From: SIG603 sp964369415
Lineage (GTDB): Bacteria; Bacillota; Clostridia; Oscillospirales; Acutalibacteraceae
NCBI GenBank assembly: GCA_964369415.1
Contig: CAYJFP010000013.1
Coordinates: 1 to 59,175 of the forward strand
Length of the DNA stretch: 59,175 bases
Reading direction: 5' to 3'
In this document: positions 17,226 to 26,830 of the stretch, in pieces
How positions within the stretch are numbered: position 1 is the first letter of the stretch
Layout of the letters: every line of letters starts with the position of its first letter
Made by a program: the position numbers and the translations under genes
Notes under the pieces: model-generated
The model's database searches: none
What the model saw: the letters and a program-made list of their open reading frames with translations, nothing else
Told to the model about the DNA's origin: nothing

Positions 17226-18368
17226 ATGGCAAGAGAATTTAAAATTCCTGTGATAGTTTCAGGAGAAAACGCACTGGAAGATTCGGGCGAAAAATTAAGA
17301 AAAATGGGTAAAAAAGCTTTTATTGTAACAGGAAAGCATGTTGTCAAAATAGATTTTTTTAAATACCTTACAGATGTGCTTGAAAACGCCCTAATAGACT
17401 ACGAAATTTTTACCGACATAACAGGAGAGCCTACAGATGAAATGATAGACTTAGGCCTTATAAAGTACAAAGAATCAAACTGTGACTTTTTTATCGGAAT
17501 AGGAGGAGGAAGCCCATTGGATTCGATAAAGGCGATAGCTACTTTGTCGGTGCTAGGCGGAAAAATACCTGATTACATGGGAAAACTGATAAGTGCAAAA
17601 TTACCTCCAATGGTAGCTATTCCGACTACGGCGGGAACAGGCTCGGAGGTCACAAAATTCACGATTATCACCGACCTAAAAAAAGACGTCAAAATGCTCT
17701 TAAAAGGCGATGACTTGATACCCGATTTGGCAATTTTAGACCCACTTGCAACTTTGAGCTGTCCAAAATCAATAACGGCGGCGACGGGACTTGATGCACT
17801 TACACATGCGGTAGAGTCGTATACTTCAAGGCTAGCCCAGCCCTTAACAGATTCGGTGGCCATATCGGCGGTCAAAAGAATATTTAAGTATTTGCCGGTA
17901 GCGTACAAAGAGCCTGATGATATGAAGGCTAGAAGTGAAATGGCGATAGCTTCGCTTGAAGCTGGAATTGCAATCAACAATGCATCAGTGACTATAGTTC
18001 ACGGGATGAGCAGGCCAATAGGCGCACTTTTTCACGTTGCACATGGAGTTTCAAACGCTATGCTTCTTCCAAAATGTATGGAGTTTGCGATGGACGGCGC
18101 TTATGAAAAATTTGCAGAGCTTGGAAGAGCGATAGGGATAAATGAACCTGATGATAAAATTTGTGCAGAAAAATTTGTAGAAAAACTTTCTGAAATTTGC
18201 AAAATGTGTGAAATACCGACGCCAAAAGAGTATGGAATTGATAAGGAAGAGTTTTATTCTAAAATAGAAAAAATGGCTAGCGACGCACTGATAAGCGGAA
18301 GTCCAAATAACACGATTAAAGAAGTAAAAAAAGAAGACATAATTGAACTTTATAAATCGTTATTCTAA
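17226..18368 (+). CDS. Iron-containing alcohol dehydrogenase, malonate semialdehyde reductase role (PydE-type)
   Basis: Group III metal-dependent alcohol dehydrogenase (380 residues). The NAD(P) site is in GIGGGSPLDSIKAIA and TTAGTGSEVTKF. Metal ligands are in TGLDALTHAVESY (Asp and His), VHGMSRPIG and HVAHGVSNA (His). As last gene of the operon it is placed to reduce malonate semialdehyde from the aminotransferase to 3-hydroxypropionate, the fermentative ending known for Firmicute pyrimidine degradation. With thymine the product would be 3-hydroxyisobutyrate. It starts 5 bases after the previous stop and is followed by a strong terminator. The substrate is inferred from context. Confidence 0.87.
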   Translation: MAREFKIPVIVSGENALEDSGEKLRKMGKKAFIVTGKHVVKIDFFKYLTDVLENALIDYEIFTDITGEPTDEMIDLGLIKYKESNCDFFIGIGGGSPLDSIKAIATLSVLGGKIPDYMGKLISAKLPPMVAIPTTAGTGSEVTKFTIITDLKKDVKMLLKGDDLIPDLAILDPLATLSCPKSITAATGLDALTHAVESYTSRLAQPLTDSVAISAVKRIFKYLPVAYKEPDDMKARSEMAIASLEAGIAINNASVTIVHGMSRPIGALFHVAHGVSNAMLLPKCMEFAMDGAYEKFAELGRAIGINEPDDKICAEKFVEKLSEICKMCEIPTPKEYGIDKEEFYSKIEKMASDALISGSPNNTIKEVKKEDIIELYKSLF

Positions 18369-18370
18369 AA

Positions 18371-18412
18371 AACAGTGAATCACCACAAATGCGGTGATTC
18401 ACTGTTTTTTTT
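18371..18412. terminator. Bidirectional terminator between the pyrimidine and xylo-oligosaccharide operons
   Basis: A perfect 14-bp stem (AACAGTGAATCACC with its complement at 18393-18406) has T tracts on both strands. It separates the convergent iron dehydrogenase and GH9 genes. Confidence 0.9.
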
Positions 18413-18413
18413 G

Positions 18414-20009
18414 TTAGTCGTTATGATAAAAATATGCGGTAATAAAAATAGCGGGCGAATTCCAGTAAATAGTAATCTCGTTAAGAGAGTAACATTCCCA
18501 AATGTCTAAGTAGCATTTCATCGGTGGGGTGCCAGGAACTATCATCCACTCGGCCTTTTCGTCCTGAGGAGTACCGTTAGGACCACCCGATACAAACCCA
18601 GCAATGCACTCGTCAATTCCATCTGCAACAGTCGGCCTATTATGAGGATTGCGGTATGCGTTTTCACCAAATCCAGTTACATAGCTGTACCCGAGGGCAT
18701 TTTTTCCGAGTAAATAGTCAAGGTTTCCACTGGCTATGTCGATAGAGCTTTTATCTTCGTTTAGTAAGTGATTAATTATAAGTTGCATGCCGTTTACGCA
18801 TACGGTCATGTTACTGCCCCATTTGTACCCACTGGATGGTAAAGTGACACCGTATTTTCCAGAAGCGGAAATAGCTTTAATCTCATTTGCTTTAGAGGCG
18901 AATAATTCTTTTAGTTCGTCCTTTATTTTCTCGTTTGCATTTGGATTTAGTATGTATGATAGTGAGCCAAAGCCAGAAACACTGCCCCAGCCTAAATCAG
19001 TTTTGCTGAAATCAAGTTCTTTAAGCTTCATGAAATCATCTAAATACTTGCTTTCACCAGTGGCTTTATACATTTCAGCCGCCGCCCAAAACCTTTCGTC
19101 TAAATCACTGGAATCTCCGTACTCGCCTGTATTACAGCCTTTCGGGTTTTCAAATCCAATAAAATCTGGGTTTTTATCAAGCCAAGAATAACTAAGTTTA
19201 GAAGATTCAAGCAGTTTTTCAGCATATTCTTTGTCTATGTCTTTAAAAACATCATAGGCCAAAGCCATAGAGCCGACATAAGCAGCAGTCGCCATAGAAG
19301 ATACAGGAAAAACAATCATTTGCTTCTTATCATATTCGGGCATTACAAAATTTGCATGAGTAAAAGAGGTCAGCTTGTGATAAACTCCACCGTTTTTATC
19401 CTGCATTTTTAGCATCCAATCAAGCTCGTATTTGCACTCGTTTATTACATCGTCGATTTGATTTTCACTCTCAGGTATGTTTAAACTTTCTTTAAATGCA
19501 CCTGGGAAAAGTTTGTACGCATAGAGTAAATGTGCGATGGTTGTAGCGGCGGGAGTGATGTATCTACCGTAGTCGCCCGCATCGTGCCATCCGCCTGTCG
19601 TGTCGATAAAAACTTCGGGGTCTTCGAGTAAAACAGATTTTTCAGTATGGCAAATACCGTGCTTAAAAATACCAGCATGCTCTTCTTTAAGTTCGCAGCC
19701 GCACCTTTGAAAATAAAGTGCTTTAATCATAGTGTTGTGTAGAGGGTTAAAAATTTTTGGGCTGATTTCAAATTTGCATGATAAGCTGTCGTTTACTTTT
19801 ATTTGATAAGTGCCGGCAGTTTCAAGCTCTGAAAAGTCGAGTAAATAAACATCATCGCCCGAGGCTTCGTCGAATCCTAGAGGTGAAATTTTTCCATTAA
19901 AGACAATTTTATCGTTTGAAACAACTTTAAATTCATCGGCTTTTTCTGTAATTACAGCAGTTTTTTTGCTGTTTGGTAAAAAGCCTACTTGGTTCAAAAA
20001 TATGTTCAT
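18414..20009 (-). CDS. Glycoside hydrolase family 9, cytoplasmic
   Basis: An N-terminal immunoglobulin-like domain (about 1-85, CelD_N type, opening NQVGFLPNSKKTAV) precedes the (alpha/alpha)6 barrel. Catalytic Asp residues lie in GGWHDAGDYGRY, the substrate-binding segment in NPHNRPTV, and the proton-donor Glu near the C-terminus in ECYSLNEITIYWNSP. There is no signal peptide, so it acts on imported oligosaccharides, unlike secreted GH9 cellulases. Cytoplasmic GH9 enzymes are often exo-acting beta-glucosidases or exo-beta-glucosaminidases on short chains. The neighbouring GH3, GH8 and Lpl-type transporter suggest xylo- or mixed beta-1,4 oligosaccharides. The exact specificity is open. Confidence 0.9.
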   Translation of the reverse strand: MNIFLNQVGFLPNSKKTAVITEKADEFKVVSNDKIVFNGKISPLGFDEASGDDVYLLDFSELETAGTYQIKVNDSLSCKFEISPKIFNPLHNTMIKALYFQRCGCELKEEHAGIFKHGICHTEKSVLLEDPEVFIDTTGGWHDAGDYGRYITPAATTIAHLLYAYKLFPGAFKESLNIPESENQIDDVINECKYELDWMLKMQDKNGGVYHKLTSFTHANFVMPEYDKKQMIVFPVSSMATAAYVGSMALAYDVFKDIDKEYAEKLLESSKLSYSWLDKNPDFIGFENPKGCNTGEYGDSSDLDERFWAAAEMYKATGESKYLDDFMKLKELDFSKTDLGWGSVSGFGSLSYILNPNANEKIKDELKELFASKANEIKAISASGKYGVTLPSSGYKWGSNMTVCVNGMQLIINHLLNEDKSSIDIASGNLDYLLGKNALGYSYVTGFGENAYRNPHNRPTVADGIDECIAGFVSGGPNGTPQDEKAEWMIVPGTPPMKCYLDIWECYSLNEITIYWNSPAIFITAYFYHND

Positions 20010-20042
20010 TTATAACACATTCCTTTCACTTTAACACTTTTA

Positions 20043-22190
20043 TTAATCGTTGTATTCGGTTTGGTTTTCGTTTTCAATTTCAAAAATATTTACTTTGCTT
20101 CCCATTAAAAATTCGCTTCTAGCATCTGGTTGAGAAGACCCAACACTGATTTGATATTTTCCTTTTAGAATATTAAATACGGCATTTTCATCGTAAACTG
20201 CAAAAGATTTTGGAGTTAAAACAATTTCAAAGTCCTTGCTTTCGTTCGCTTTTAACGGAAGCTTAACGATGGATTTTAGCTGATAATTTAACCCGTAATC
20301 ATTAGGAGCTTTAATATATGACTGAACGGTCTCGACTGCGTCAAAGTCGCTGTCATTTGTCACCGTGCCCGATATTTTGACGTTGTTCTTTGTTATATCG
20401 TCATGTTTGATTTCCATGTTTGAATATTTAAAGCTTGAGTATGAAAGGCCAAATCCAAATGGATACAAGGCTTCATTTTTCATGTATCTGTATGTTCTGT
20501 TTTGCATTGAGTAGTCTTTAAAGTCAGGTAATTCTTCATCGCTATTATAAAAAGTGATAGGTAATTTTCCTTCAAAGTTCTTTTCACCAAAGATTAACTG
20601 CGCCAAAGCTTTTCCTCCTTGTGCACCTGGATACCACCCTTGAATAACTGCGGGCACATTTTCATCTGCCCATTTTACAGCTAATGCACTGCCGGCTAGT
20701 AAAATCAAAATAACGGGTTTGCCTGATTTATGAGCAAGTTTTAGAATGTCTTCTTGCAGTCCAGGTAAATTGATGTTTGGTTTGTCACCGCTTGAAAATT
20801 CATTTCCTGCATCGCCCTCTTCTCCCTCTAAATCTGCATCTAAGCCTAAAACTACAACCACGGCATCACTGGCAGCACACACTGCTTGAACTTCTGAATC
20901 TAAGTCGTGAGGCTGGCAAAGACCGCCGATTCTATCTTTGTAAAGGTGACAGCCCTGAGAATACAGCACTCTGCCTTCGTCTCCTAGATAGTCTTGAATA
21001 CCCTCGACTACGGTTATGTATCTTGAAGCTGTTCCCTCGTAATTTCCAACCAAGGCTTTTCTGTTGTTTGCATTTGGTCCGATAACTGCTATAGTTTTTA
21101 TTTCTTCTTTTTTAAGAGGAAGTAAATTCTCCTGATTTTTCAATAGACAAATACTTTTTTGAGCAGATTTTAAATTAAGCTCTCTCATTTCATCGGAATC
21201 AACGACGCTATAAGGAATGTTATCAAAATGATTGTCGCATTTATGGTCTAGCACTCCAAGTTTCATTCTGGTGGTGTACAAGTTGACTACGGCTTCTCTG
21301 AGTCTTTCTTCTTTTACACGGCCTTCTTCGACTGCACGTTTTAGTAGAATGAATAAATTTCCGCAGTTAAGGTCGCAGCCGTTGTTCATTGCCATACTTA
21401 CCGATTCGGTAGGTGTATTTGTGACAAAATGACCCTCGTGGAAATCTTTTATCGCCCAACAGTCGGAAACAACATGGCCTTCAAAACCCCATTCGTTTCT
21501 TAAAATATCGATTAATAATTCCTTGTGTCCACAACACGGAATGCCGTTGGTTCTGTTGTACGCACCCATAACTGCTTCAACTTTGGCTTCTTGTACGCAG
21601 GCCTTAAAAGCGGGCAAATATGTCTCGTACATGTCTTGTTTTGTAGCAATGGCATCAAAACTATGTCTTACATCCTCAGGTCCACTATGCACCGCAAAGT
21701 GTTTTGCACAAGCCGCCGATTTTAAGAATTCTTCATCGTGTCCTTGAAGCCCTTGAACAAATCTTACGCCGAGTCTTGAAGTTAAATAAGGGTCTTCGCC
21801 GTAGGTTTCATGGCCACGTCCCCATCTTGGGTCTCTGAAAATATTTACGTTTGGCGACCAAAAGGTTAGCCCTTTATAGATATCATGGTCAAGATATTCT
21901 TGCTGCATGTTAAATTTTGCCCTGCCTTCCGTCGAAATTGCATCGGCTATAATTTCAAGAAAATCTTCATCAAAAGTTGCGGCAAGACCGATAGCTTGAG
22001 GAAAAACCGTAGCAACGCCGGCTCTTGCAACTCCGTGAAGTGCCTCGCTCCACCAGTTGTATGACGGAATGCCAAGGTGCTCGACCGCTGGGGCACTATG
22101 TAAGGTTTGAAGGGCTAATTCTTCTACTGTCATTTTTGAAACGAGTTCCTCAGCTTTTTTTCTGTAAGCATCATGCTTATCTTTGTTCAT
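20043..22190 (-). CDS. Glycoside hydrolase family 3, probable beta-xylosidase or beta-glucosidase
   Basis: Three-part GH3 enzyme of about 715 residues: an N-terminal barrel (with YNWWSEALHGVAR, typical of the xylosidase/glucosidase branch), an alpha/beta sandwich (around AVIGPNANNRKALVGNYEG), and a C-terminal fibronectin-like domain. The nucleophile Asp lies in HVVSDCWAIKDFHEGH. There is no signal peptide, so it hydrolyses imported oligosaccharides. It is cotranscribed with GH9 (33-base gap) and fits the final release of xylose or glucose. The start at 22190 (MNKDKHDAY) is preferred; an ATG at 22214 has its AAGG touching the codon. Which sugar is removed cannot be settled by eye. Confidence 0.88.
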   Translation of the reverse strand: MNKDKHDAYRKKAEELVSKMTVEELALQTLHSAPAVEHLGIPSYNWWSEALHGVARAGVATVFPQAIGLAATFDEDFLEIIADAISTEGRAKFNMQQEYLDHDIYKGLTFWSPNVNIFRDPRWGRGHETYGEDPYLTSRLGVRFVQGLQGHDEEFLKSAACAKHFAVHSGPEDVRHSFDAIATKQDMYETYLPAFKACVQEAKVEAVMGAYNRTNGIPCCGHKELLIDILRNEWGFEGHVVSDCWAIKDFHEGHFVTNTPTESVSMAMNNGCDLNCGNLFILLKRAVEEGRVKEERLREAVVNLYTTRMKLGVLDHKCDNHFDNIPYSVVDSDEMRELNLKSAQKSICLLKNQENLLPLKKEEIKTIAVIGPNANNRKALVGNYEGTASRYITVVEGIQDYLGDEGRVLYSQGCHLYKDRIGGLCQPHDLDSEVQAVCAASDAVVVVLGLDADLEGEEGDAGNEFSSGDKPNINLPGLQEDILKLAHKSGKPVILILLAGSALAVKWADENVPAVIQGWYPGAQGGKALAQLIFGEKNFEGKLPITFYNSDEELPDFKDYSMQNRTYRYMKNEALYPFGFGLSYSSFKYSNMEIKHDDITKNNVKISGTVTNDSDFDAVETVQSYIKAPNDYGLNYQLKSIVKLPLKANESKDFEIVLTPKSFAVYDENAVFNILKGKYQISVGSSQPDARSEFLMGSKVNIFEIENENQTEYND

Positions 22191-22234
22191 TGTTAGTTCC
22201 ACTGTTATTACCATCCTTTTTTATGAAAATTAAA

Positions 22235-23719
22235 TTATTGTTTATAGAATTCTTTTCTAAATTCACCCGGTGTTACACCGACTATTTGCGTGAATTTGGC
22301 GATAAAATACTTACTTTCAGAATAACCCAAGGAATCTGAAATTTCGTAAATTTTTACATCTGACTGTGTAAGCATTTGCTTCGCTTTTTTAATTCTTAAA
22401 TTATTAATGTATTTGTTAAAACTTTCGCCTGTAGTTTTCTTAAATACTCTGCCTAAATAAGACGAGTTCAAATAAAATTTTGCAGAGACATCCTTAATCG
22501 TAATCGGCTTATCAAAATTGGATTTGACATAATCAACAATCTCGGTGCACCTTCCTAAAGTGAGCTTTTCGTTGGCTTCGTACTGAAATGTGACAGTGTC
22601 GATGATTTGAGCTGAAATCAGCTTGCACCAAGCTACAAAATCAATGAATAAATCGCTGTCTAATAAGTTAATTTTTTCTATTACAGTATTTTTTTCATTA
22701 GACTTAGATAAAATAATATTTTCTAGCATATAGAATATTTTTTCAGTTATGTCACATATGTGGCCGAAAGACAGCCTAGCTTCCTTGATGCTTTTGAAAA
22801 AACTTTTTAGCGTTATGGGCAGCTTATCCTTGTCTACATGCTGGATTTCTTCCATTAAGCTTGATAAATGAGCATGAAGTAAATGGGCTTCTCCAAAATC
22901 AGCTTTTTCTTCGTTTTTGTAAAATAACTGCGTCAAGTTTTCGTCTATGTATTTATCGAAAATAGCATTAAACGGCTCGCCGTTTCCTTTAGTTAAAGAA
23001 TTGCTATATAAAAACTCAGCCTTTAGATTTTTCTCCTTAAACTTACTGTCTATCTCGTTTATAAAAGCCTCTACATCTTCCTTACTTTTAAAAGCAGTGC
23101 TGTTAATGAGTAGAGAATACACAAATCCTTTGTAGTAAAAGCACGACTTGCCAAAGGCCTTGTCTAAAATATTAGCGGTGATGTCGTATGTCGACTGTTC
23201 TTCTTTTTCTTCAAAGTGCATTGGTAGTACAGTTAGAACTGAATAATCTTCTAAATTAGAAATTTTAGAATTGGTGTTGTAAATAATCTTTAGCACCAAG
23301 GCTACTTCTTCTTGATTTTTGGTGATTGAAAGTTTATTTCGGGCATCCAGTTCTTTTTTTATTTCTATTAAAAGTTCACTCAGTTCGTCTTCGTCCACCG
23401 GCTTGGTTAAGTACGATTTTACATTGTATTTTATGGCTTGTTTTGCAAAGTGAAAGTCGCTGTAGCCCGATAAGATTATTATTTTAACATCCTTGTACTT
23501 TGTGCTTGATAAGGCTTCTAAAAACTGCATTCCGTCCATTTCGGGCATTTTTGAATCTAAAATAATTAAGTCGATAGGGTATTCTTCAAGCTTATTAAGT
23601 GCCTCGGTTCCGTTTTTTGCACTGCATATTATTTCATATCCCAAAAGATTAAAGTCAAGTAACGAAGGCAAATTTTCACGAATAGCAGCTTCGTCATCCA
23701 CTATCATAATATTATACAT
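22235..23719 (-). CDS. YesN-type response regulator with AraC DNA-binding domain
   Basis: The receiver domain at residues 1-120 has VDDEAAIREN, phosphoacceptor Asp in LIILDSKMPEMDG and Lys in YLTKPVDED. A middle region of about 270 residues has no obvious motif. A C-terminal double helix-turn-helix of AraC type (about 390-494) ends with the signature SESKYFIAKFTQIVGVTPGEFRKEF. It overlaps the kinase gene by 8 bases, so the two form a YesMN pair. Such pairs usually control the neighbouring carbohydrate transporter; the weak -35 of the promoter before the binding-protein gene (30500-30528) fits activation by this protein. Confidence 0.92.
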   Translation of the reverse strand: MYNIMIVDDEAAIRENLPSLLDFNLLGYEIICSAKNGTEALNKLEEYPIDLIILDSKMPEMDGMQFLEALSSTKYKDVKIIILSGYSDFHFAKQAIKYNVKSYLTKPVDEDELSELLIEIKKELDARNKLSITKNQEEVALVLKIIYNTNSKISNLEDYSVLTVLPMHFEEKEEQSTYDITANILDKAFGKSCFYYKGFVYSLLINSTAFKSKEDVEAFINEIDSKFKEKNLKAEFLYSNSLTKGNGEPFNAIFDKYIDENLTQLFYKNEEKADFGEAHLLHAHLSSLMEEIQHVDKDKLPITLKSFFKSIKEARLSFGHICDITEKIFYMLENIILSKSNEKNTVIEKINLLDSDLFIDFVAWCKLISAQIIDTVTFQYEANEKLTLGRCTEIVDYVKSNFDKPITIKDVSAKFYLNSSYLGRVFKKTTGESFNKYINNLRIKKAKQMLTQSDVKIYEISDSLGYSESKYFIAKFTQIVGVTPGEFRKEFYKQ

Positions 23720-25496
23720 ATGTGGAGCTCCCTTCCTTAATAATTGGCATTTCTATTTTACATACAGTGCCTTCTTTATATACGCTGTTAATTTCAAATT
23801 TGTATTCGCTTTCAAAATACAATTCAAGTCTCTTGTGTACATTAGAAAGGCCAATACTGCACGTCGATTCTGCTTTTCCGCTTAACATATCTTGTGTGCT
23901 TTTAAGCTTTTCATCTTCAATTCCACTGCCGTCATCGCTAACTATGACATATAGTTTGTCGTTGTTTACACCGATATCAATTTCGATATTAGTTTGTCCA
24001 GAAACCATTTCCATTCCGTGTGCGCATGCATTTTCTACCAGTGGCTGAATAAGTAATTTCGGTATAAGAATTTGTTCTGCTTCTTCGCTTACATTTACAC
24101 TATAGTTTAGGCTGTCTTCAAACCTGTATTTTTGTACGGATAAATATTCTTCTAAAAATCCAACCTCTTCTTTGACAGTTATCCTCTCTTTATCCCATTC
24201 GATGACATTTCTGAACATTTTAGCCATATATTTTATCATGGTTGCGGTTTGGGTTTCTTTTCGTGTCATTGCCTTTAAACGTATGCTTTCCAGTGAGTTA
24301 AATAAAAAGTGAGGATTGATTTGACCTTGAAGAGCAAGTATTTTTGCCTGAGTGTTTTGTTTTTCAAGCTCTACTTGAGTGGTTAGCAGTTTTTTCTCTG
24401 TTGTTATTAATTCTTCAATTTGCTTACTTAAATACATCAAGCCTTTTTCGGCAGTGGCGATTTCATCGGTCGCAGTTAAATCGAGTGAAGATTTATACTT
24501 AAAATTCCCTTTTGCTATTTCGCCACAATGCTTTACCATTTCCTTGGTTCTGTCGGAGATATTATTTCCAATTAAGAAAATAAAAATCAAAGAAAATGTG
24601 ATTGCAATAAGAAAATAGAGCGCTAACTCTAAAGTTTTGTAGGTGAAATCTTCAGAAATGATATTAGTATCATAAATGCCGTAAATGTACAGTGGATAGT
24701 TTCCGATTTGTTGCTTTAATACACTATGTTCACCATTAATGTCCTCGGGAAAAGCACTACCAAATTCATATTCACTAAAATCCGAAGAGCTTAAAATACT
24801 GGAGTTTTCGTCGGCAATGATAACCGATGAGAACAAAGAAGTTGTATTGTTAAATATATTAAAAATATACTCTGAATTAAGTACAATATTAACATCCATC
24901 TCAAAATTTCTTTCGGAGTCTTCATCTACAGTTTGGTGGACGACAGTATACTGATACTTTGTGTCGAGTTGTGTAAATGTATTGCTTTTTCTTGCAATTA
25001 ATTTGATATTTCCTTCGGCATTTAGCGGAACTTCTCTTTGTCTAATATTGCTTTCGCCGTTGATTTGAGGAAGATTGTTGTTGGATACGATTTTGCCGTT
25101 TAAAATTGTATTGTTATTTGTATAAAAATTTATGTCGACGATTTGTTCGTAAAAGTGCAAATCAAAGCCAAAATAATTATAAAAAGTGTTTTGATAATTT
25201 ATGATATACTGATGGTCGCTGGAGTATTCTTTGTCCAAGAAATTGGCAATATCTTCACGGTTATAGAGTATAGAAAGTTGCACGGCAGATTCTAAAACAT
25301 TGTTAATTTCACTAGAAGAAGTCGTAAGGCTAGATTCAAGAGAGCTCAGAAGCCTAGTTTGAATTTCATCTTGTGTTTCGGCATACGAAAACATCATGAT
25401 AAAACTGATAGGAAGTAGGGTAGAGCCAAGGAAAATTAACATTATTTTTTTGGTCATGGACAATTTGTTTAGGAAAAAATAAATGCTTTTTTTCAT
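23712..25496 (-). CDS. YesM-type sensor histidine kinase
   Basis: Membrane kinase of 594 residues with an N-terminal helix (about 15-37), an extracellular sensor domain (about 38-290), a second helix (about 290-312) and a HAMP segment. A His_kinase domain follows, with phosphoacceptor His in QINPHFLFNSLESIRL, then an ATPase domain with N-box VENACAHGME and G box VSDDGSGIEDEKL. It is the partner of the overlapping YesN-type regulator. It probably senses an oligosaccharide, directly or through a binding protein. The nearest strong ribosome binding site (AAGGAG) lies 14 bases upstream of the ATG, longer than usual, and the leader contains a long inverted repeat (25552-25591). Confidence 0.92.
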   Translation of the reverse strand: MKKSIYFFLNKLSMTKKIMLIFLGSTLLPISFIMMFSYAETQDEIQTRLLSSLESSLTTSSSEINNVLESAVQLSILYNREDIANFLDKEYSSDHQYIINYQNTFYNYFGFDLHFYEQIVDINFYTNNNTILNGKIVSNNNLPQINGESNIRQREVPLNAEGNIKLIARKSNTFTQLDTKYQYTVVHQTVDEDSERNFEMDVNIVLNSEYIFNIFNNTTSLFSSVIIADENSSILSSSDFSEYEFGSAFPEDINGEHSVLKQQIGNYPLYIYGIYDTNIISEDFTYKTLELALYFLIAITFSLIFIFLIGNNISDRTKEMVKHCGEIAKGNFKYKSSLDLTATDEIATAEKGLMYLSKQIEELITTEKKLLTTQVELEKQNTQAKILALQGQINPHFLFNSLESIRLKAMTRKETQTATMIKYMAKMFRNVIEWDKERITVKEEVGFLEEYLSVQKYRFEDSLNYSVNVSEEAEQILIPKLLIQPLVENACAHGMEMVSGQTNIEIDIGVNNDKLYVIVSDDGSGIEDEKLKSTQDMLSGKAESTCSIGLSNVHKRLELYFESEYKFEINSVYKEGTVCKIEMPIIKEGSSTYV

Positions 25497-25551
25497 TTGA
25501 AATTTGTTATCTCCTTTATCGGCGTTTGTGTTCTAGATGATAACTATAGCA

Positions 25552-25591
25552 CAAACTCTAAATGACATTTTGTATTGTAATTTAGAGTTTG
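25552..25591 (-). other. 12-bp inverted repeat in the leader of the YesM-type gene
   Basis: CAAACTCTAAAT (25552-25563) and its exact complement (25580-25591) are separated by 16 bases. It lies between the promoter at 25628-25656 and the kinase start, with no T tract on either side. It may be an operator-like site, an mRNA stabiliser or a 3'-end hairpin for the upstream GH8 message. Confidence 0.55.
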
Positions 25592-25627
25592 CCTGTAATT
25601 ATCTTCTGATGTTTATTATTGGTTACA

Positions 25628-25656
25628 ATTTTAACATATTCAAACAATAATAACAA
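25628..25656 (-). promoter_or_regulatory. Probable promoter of the YesM/YesN-GH3-GH9 segment
   Basis: The minus strand reads TTGTTA (25656-25651), a 17-base spacer and TAAAAT (25633-25628). The -35 matches four of six positions and the -10 five of six. It lies in the 184-base gap between the GH8 gene and the kinase gene. Confidence 0.5.
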
Positions 25657-25680
25657 ATGATAAAGTATTATTTAATTTTT

Positions 25681-26775
25681 TTATATCTTATTATATCTGC
25701 CGCCAAGCATCATTAGACAAAATAGATACAAGAAGTTGTCGTAGTATCGTCTATCACCTTTTCTTAAATCCAGATTCCAAAAGACCTCTATCCAGTAATC
25801 GGAATATTTGCCTTCTGCAGCGATAGAGCCAGCTGCCGTGGTGGCAATAATTGCAGTAGGGTGCATAGCTTCTAAAGGGGCAAGGCTTCCGTCTATCATG
25901 TACGAATGGTAATTGTTAAGCTCTGTCTTTTCTTTGAAAAAAGTTTGGATGTTGTCTGCAATTTTACCTAATTTTTCGTTTTTGCCACTCCATATAGTAT
26001 CAAGCGCAATATTCATAATTACACGGTATGAATCGGAATAGTATTGTCCTTTAGGCTGAAGCATTCTGGGTGTGCCATCATATTCAGCATACTCAGAAGC
26101 AAAACCGGTAATCGGATGGCAAGATGTCACAAGATACTCACGGCTTTTCTTTGCCGCTGTAAGCCAAAATTCTTTGTCGCATGGGTCAGCATAAAGTGCG
26201 AACAGCTCATAAAAATGAGGTAGATGATACGATGGGTCAGAGAAATCGCAGTTTGGAACAAATTTAATAAGATGATTTGAAGGCTCCCACATCGGACTTC
26301 CGCCTTCCACCATTTCGTGCTGGTGCACGCAGTGCCTTAAAATATCTCGTCCTTGTTCGCTGTAATTATATATCCCTTCGCCGTCGCCCCATTTTCTTGA
26401 AGCGAAGAATAAATCAAGTGCATAGTATTCTTCGCCGTCAGGAGCAGGCCCTTCAGAGTTTTTTGTGCCGTCGGGCTGAACCGACCATGCAAAATAACCC
26501 TGATTAACCCCTTTTTCTTGCCACATATATGTTTTTGAGAACTTCCAAAGCCTGTCGAACATGTCCTTGTTGTCCATTTGCACCGCTATCATCATGCCGT
26601 AGCTCATGCCCTCTGTTCTGGCATCAATATTTCCAGTATCGAGCATATATCCCATATCGTCTCCCACTTCAAAATAAAATTTTTCTTCTGGGTCAAAAAA
26701 CATGGTTTCGTAACACTTTTTAATTTTAGCGTCAACCTCTTCCTGTGAAACGCCAATTTTACTGAAATAATTCAT
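25681..26775 (-). CDS. Glycoside hydrolase family 8, reducing-end xylose-releasing exo-oligoxylanase (Rex)
   Basis: An (alpha/alpha)6-barrel enzyme of 364 residues without signal peptide. The GH8 features are the catalytic Glu in ARTEGMSYGMM (about residues 54-64), the aromatic binding segment YFAWSVQPDG, the Asp-rich PAPDGEEYYALDLFFAS, and the conserved YYSDSYRV. The sequence and cytoplasmic location are characteristic of Rex enzymes (EC 3.2.1.156), which remove xylose from the reducing end of xylo-oligosaccharides with three or more units. It therefore points to xylo-oligosaccharide as the imported sugar of this locus. GGAG lies 7 bases before the ATG. Confidence 0.9.
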   Translation of the reverse strand: MNYFSKIGVSQEEVDAKIKKCYETMFFDPEEKFYFEVGDDMGYMLDTGNIDARTEGMSYGMMIAVQMDNKDMFDRLWKFSKTYMWQEKGVNQGYFAWSVQPDGTKNSEGPAPDGEEYYALDLFFASRKWGDGEGIYNYSEQGRDILRHCVHQHEMVEGGSPMWEPSNHLIKFVPNCDFSDPSYHLPHFYELFALYADPCDKEFWLTAAKKSREYLVTSCHPITGFASEYAEYDGTPRMLQPKGQYYSDSYRVIMNIALDTIWSGKNEKLGKIADNIQTFFKEKTELNNYHSYMIDGSLAPLEAMHPTAIIATTAAGSIAAEGKYSDYWIEVFWNLDLRKGDRRYYDNFLYLFCLMMLGGRYNKI

Positions 26776-26830
26776 ATAAATGCTCCATTTCTTTTAATTT
26801 GAAATTTTAACGATACGGGATAATTAAATG

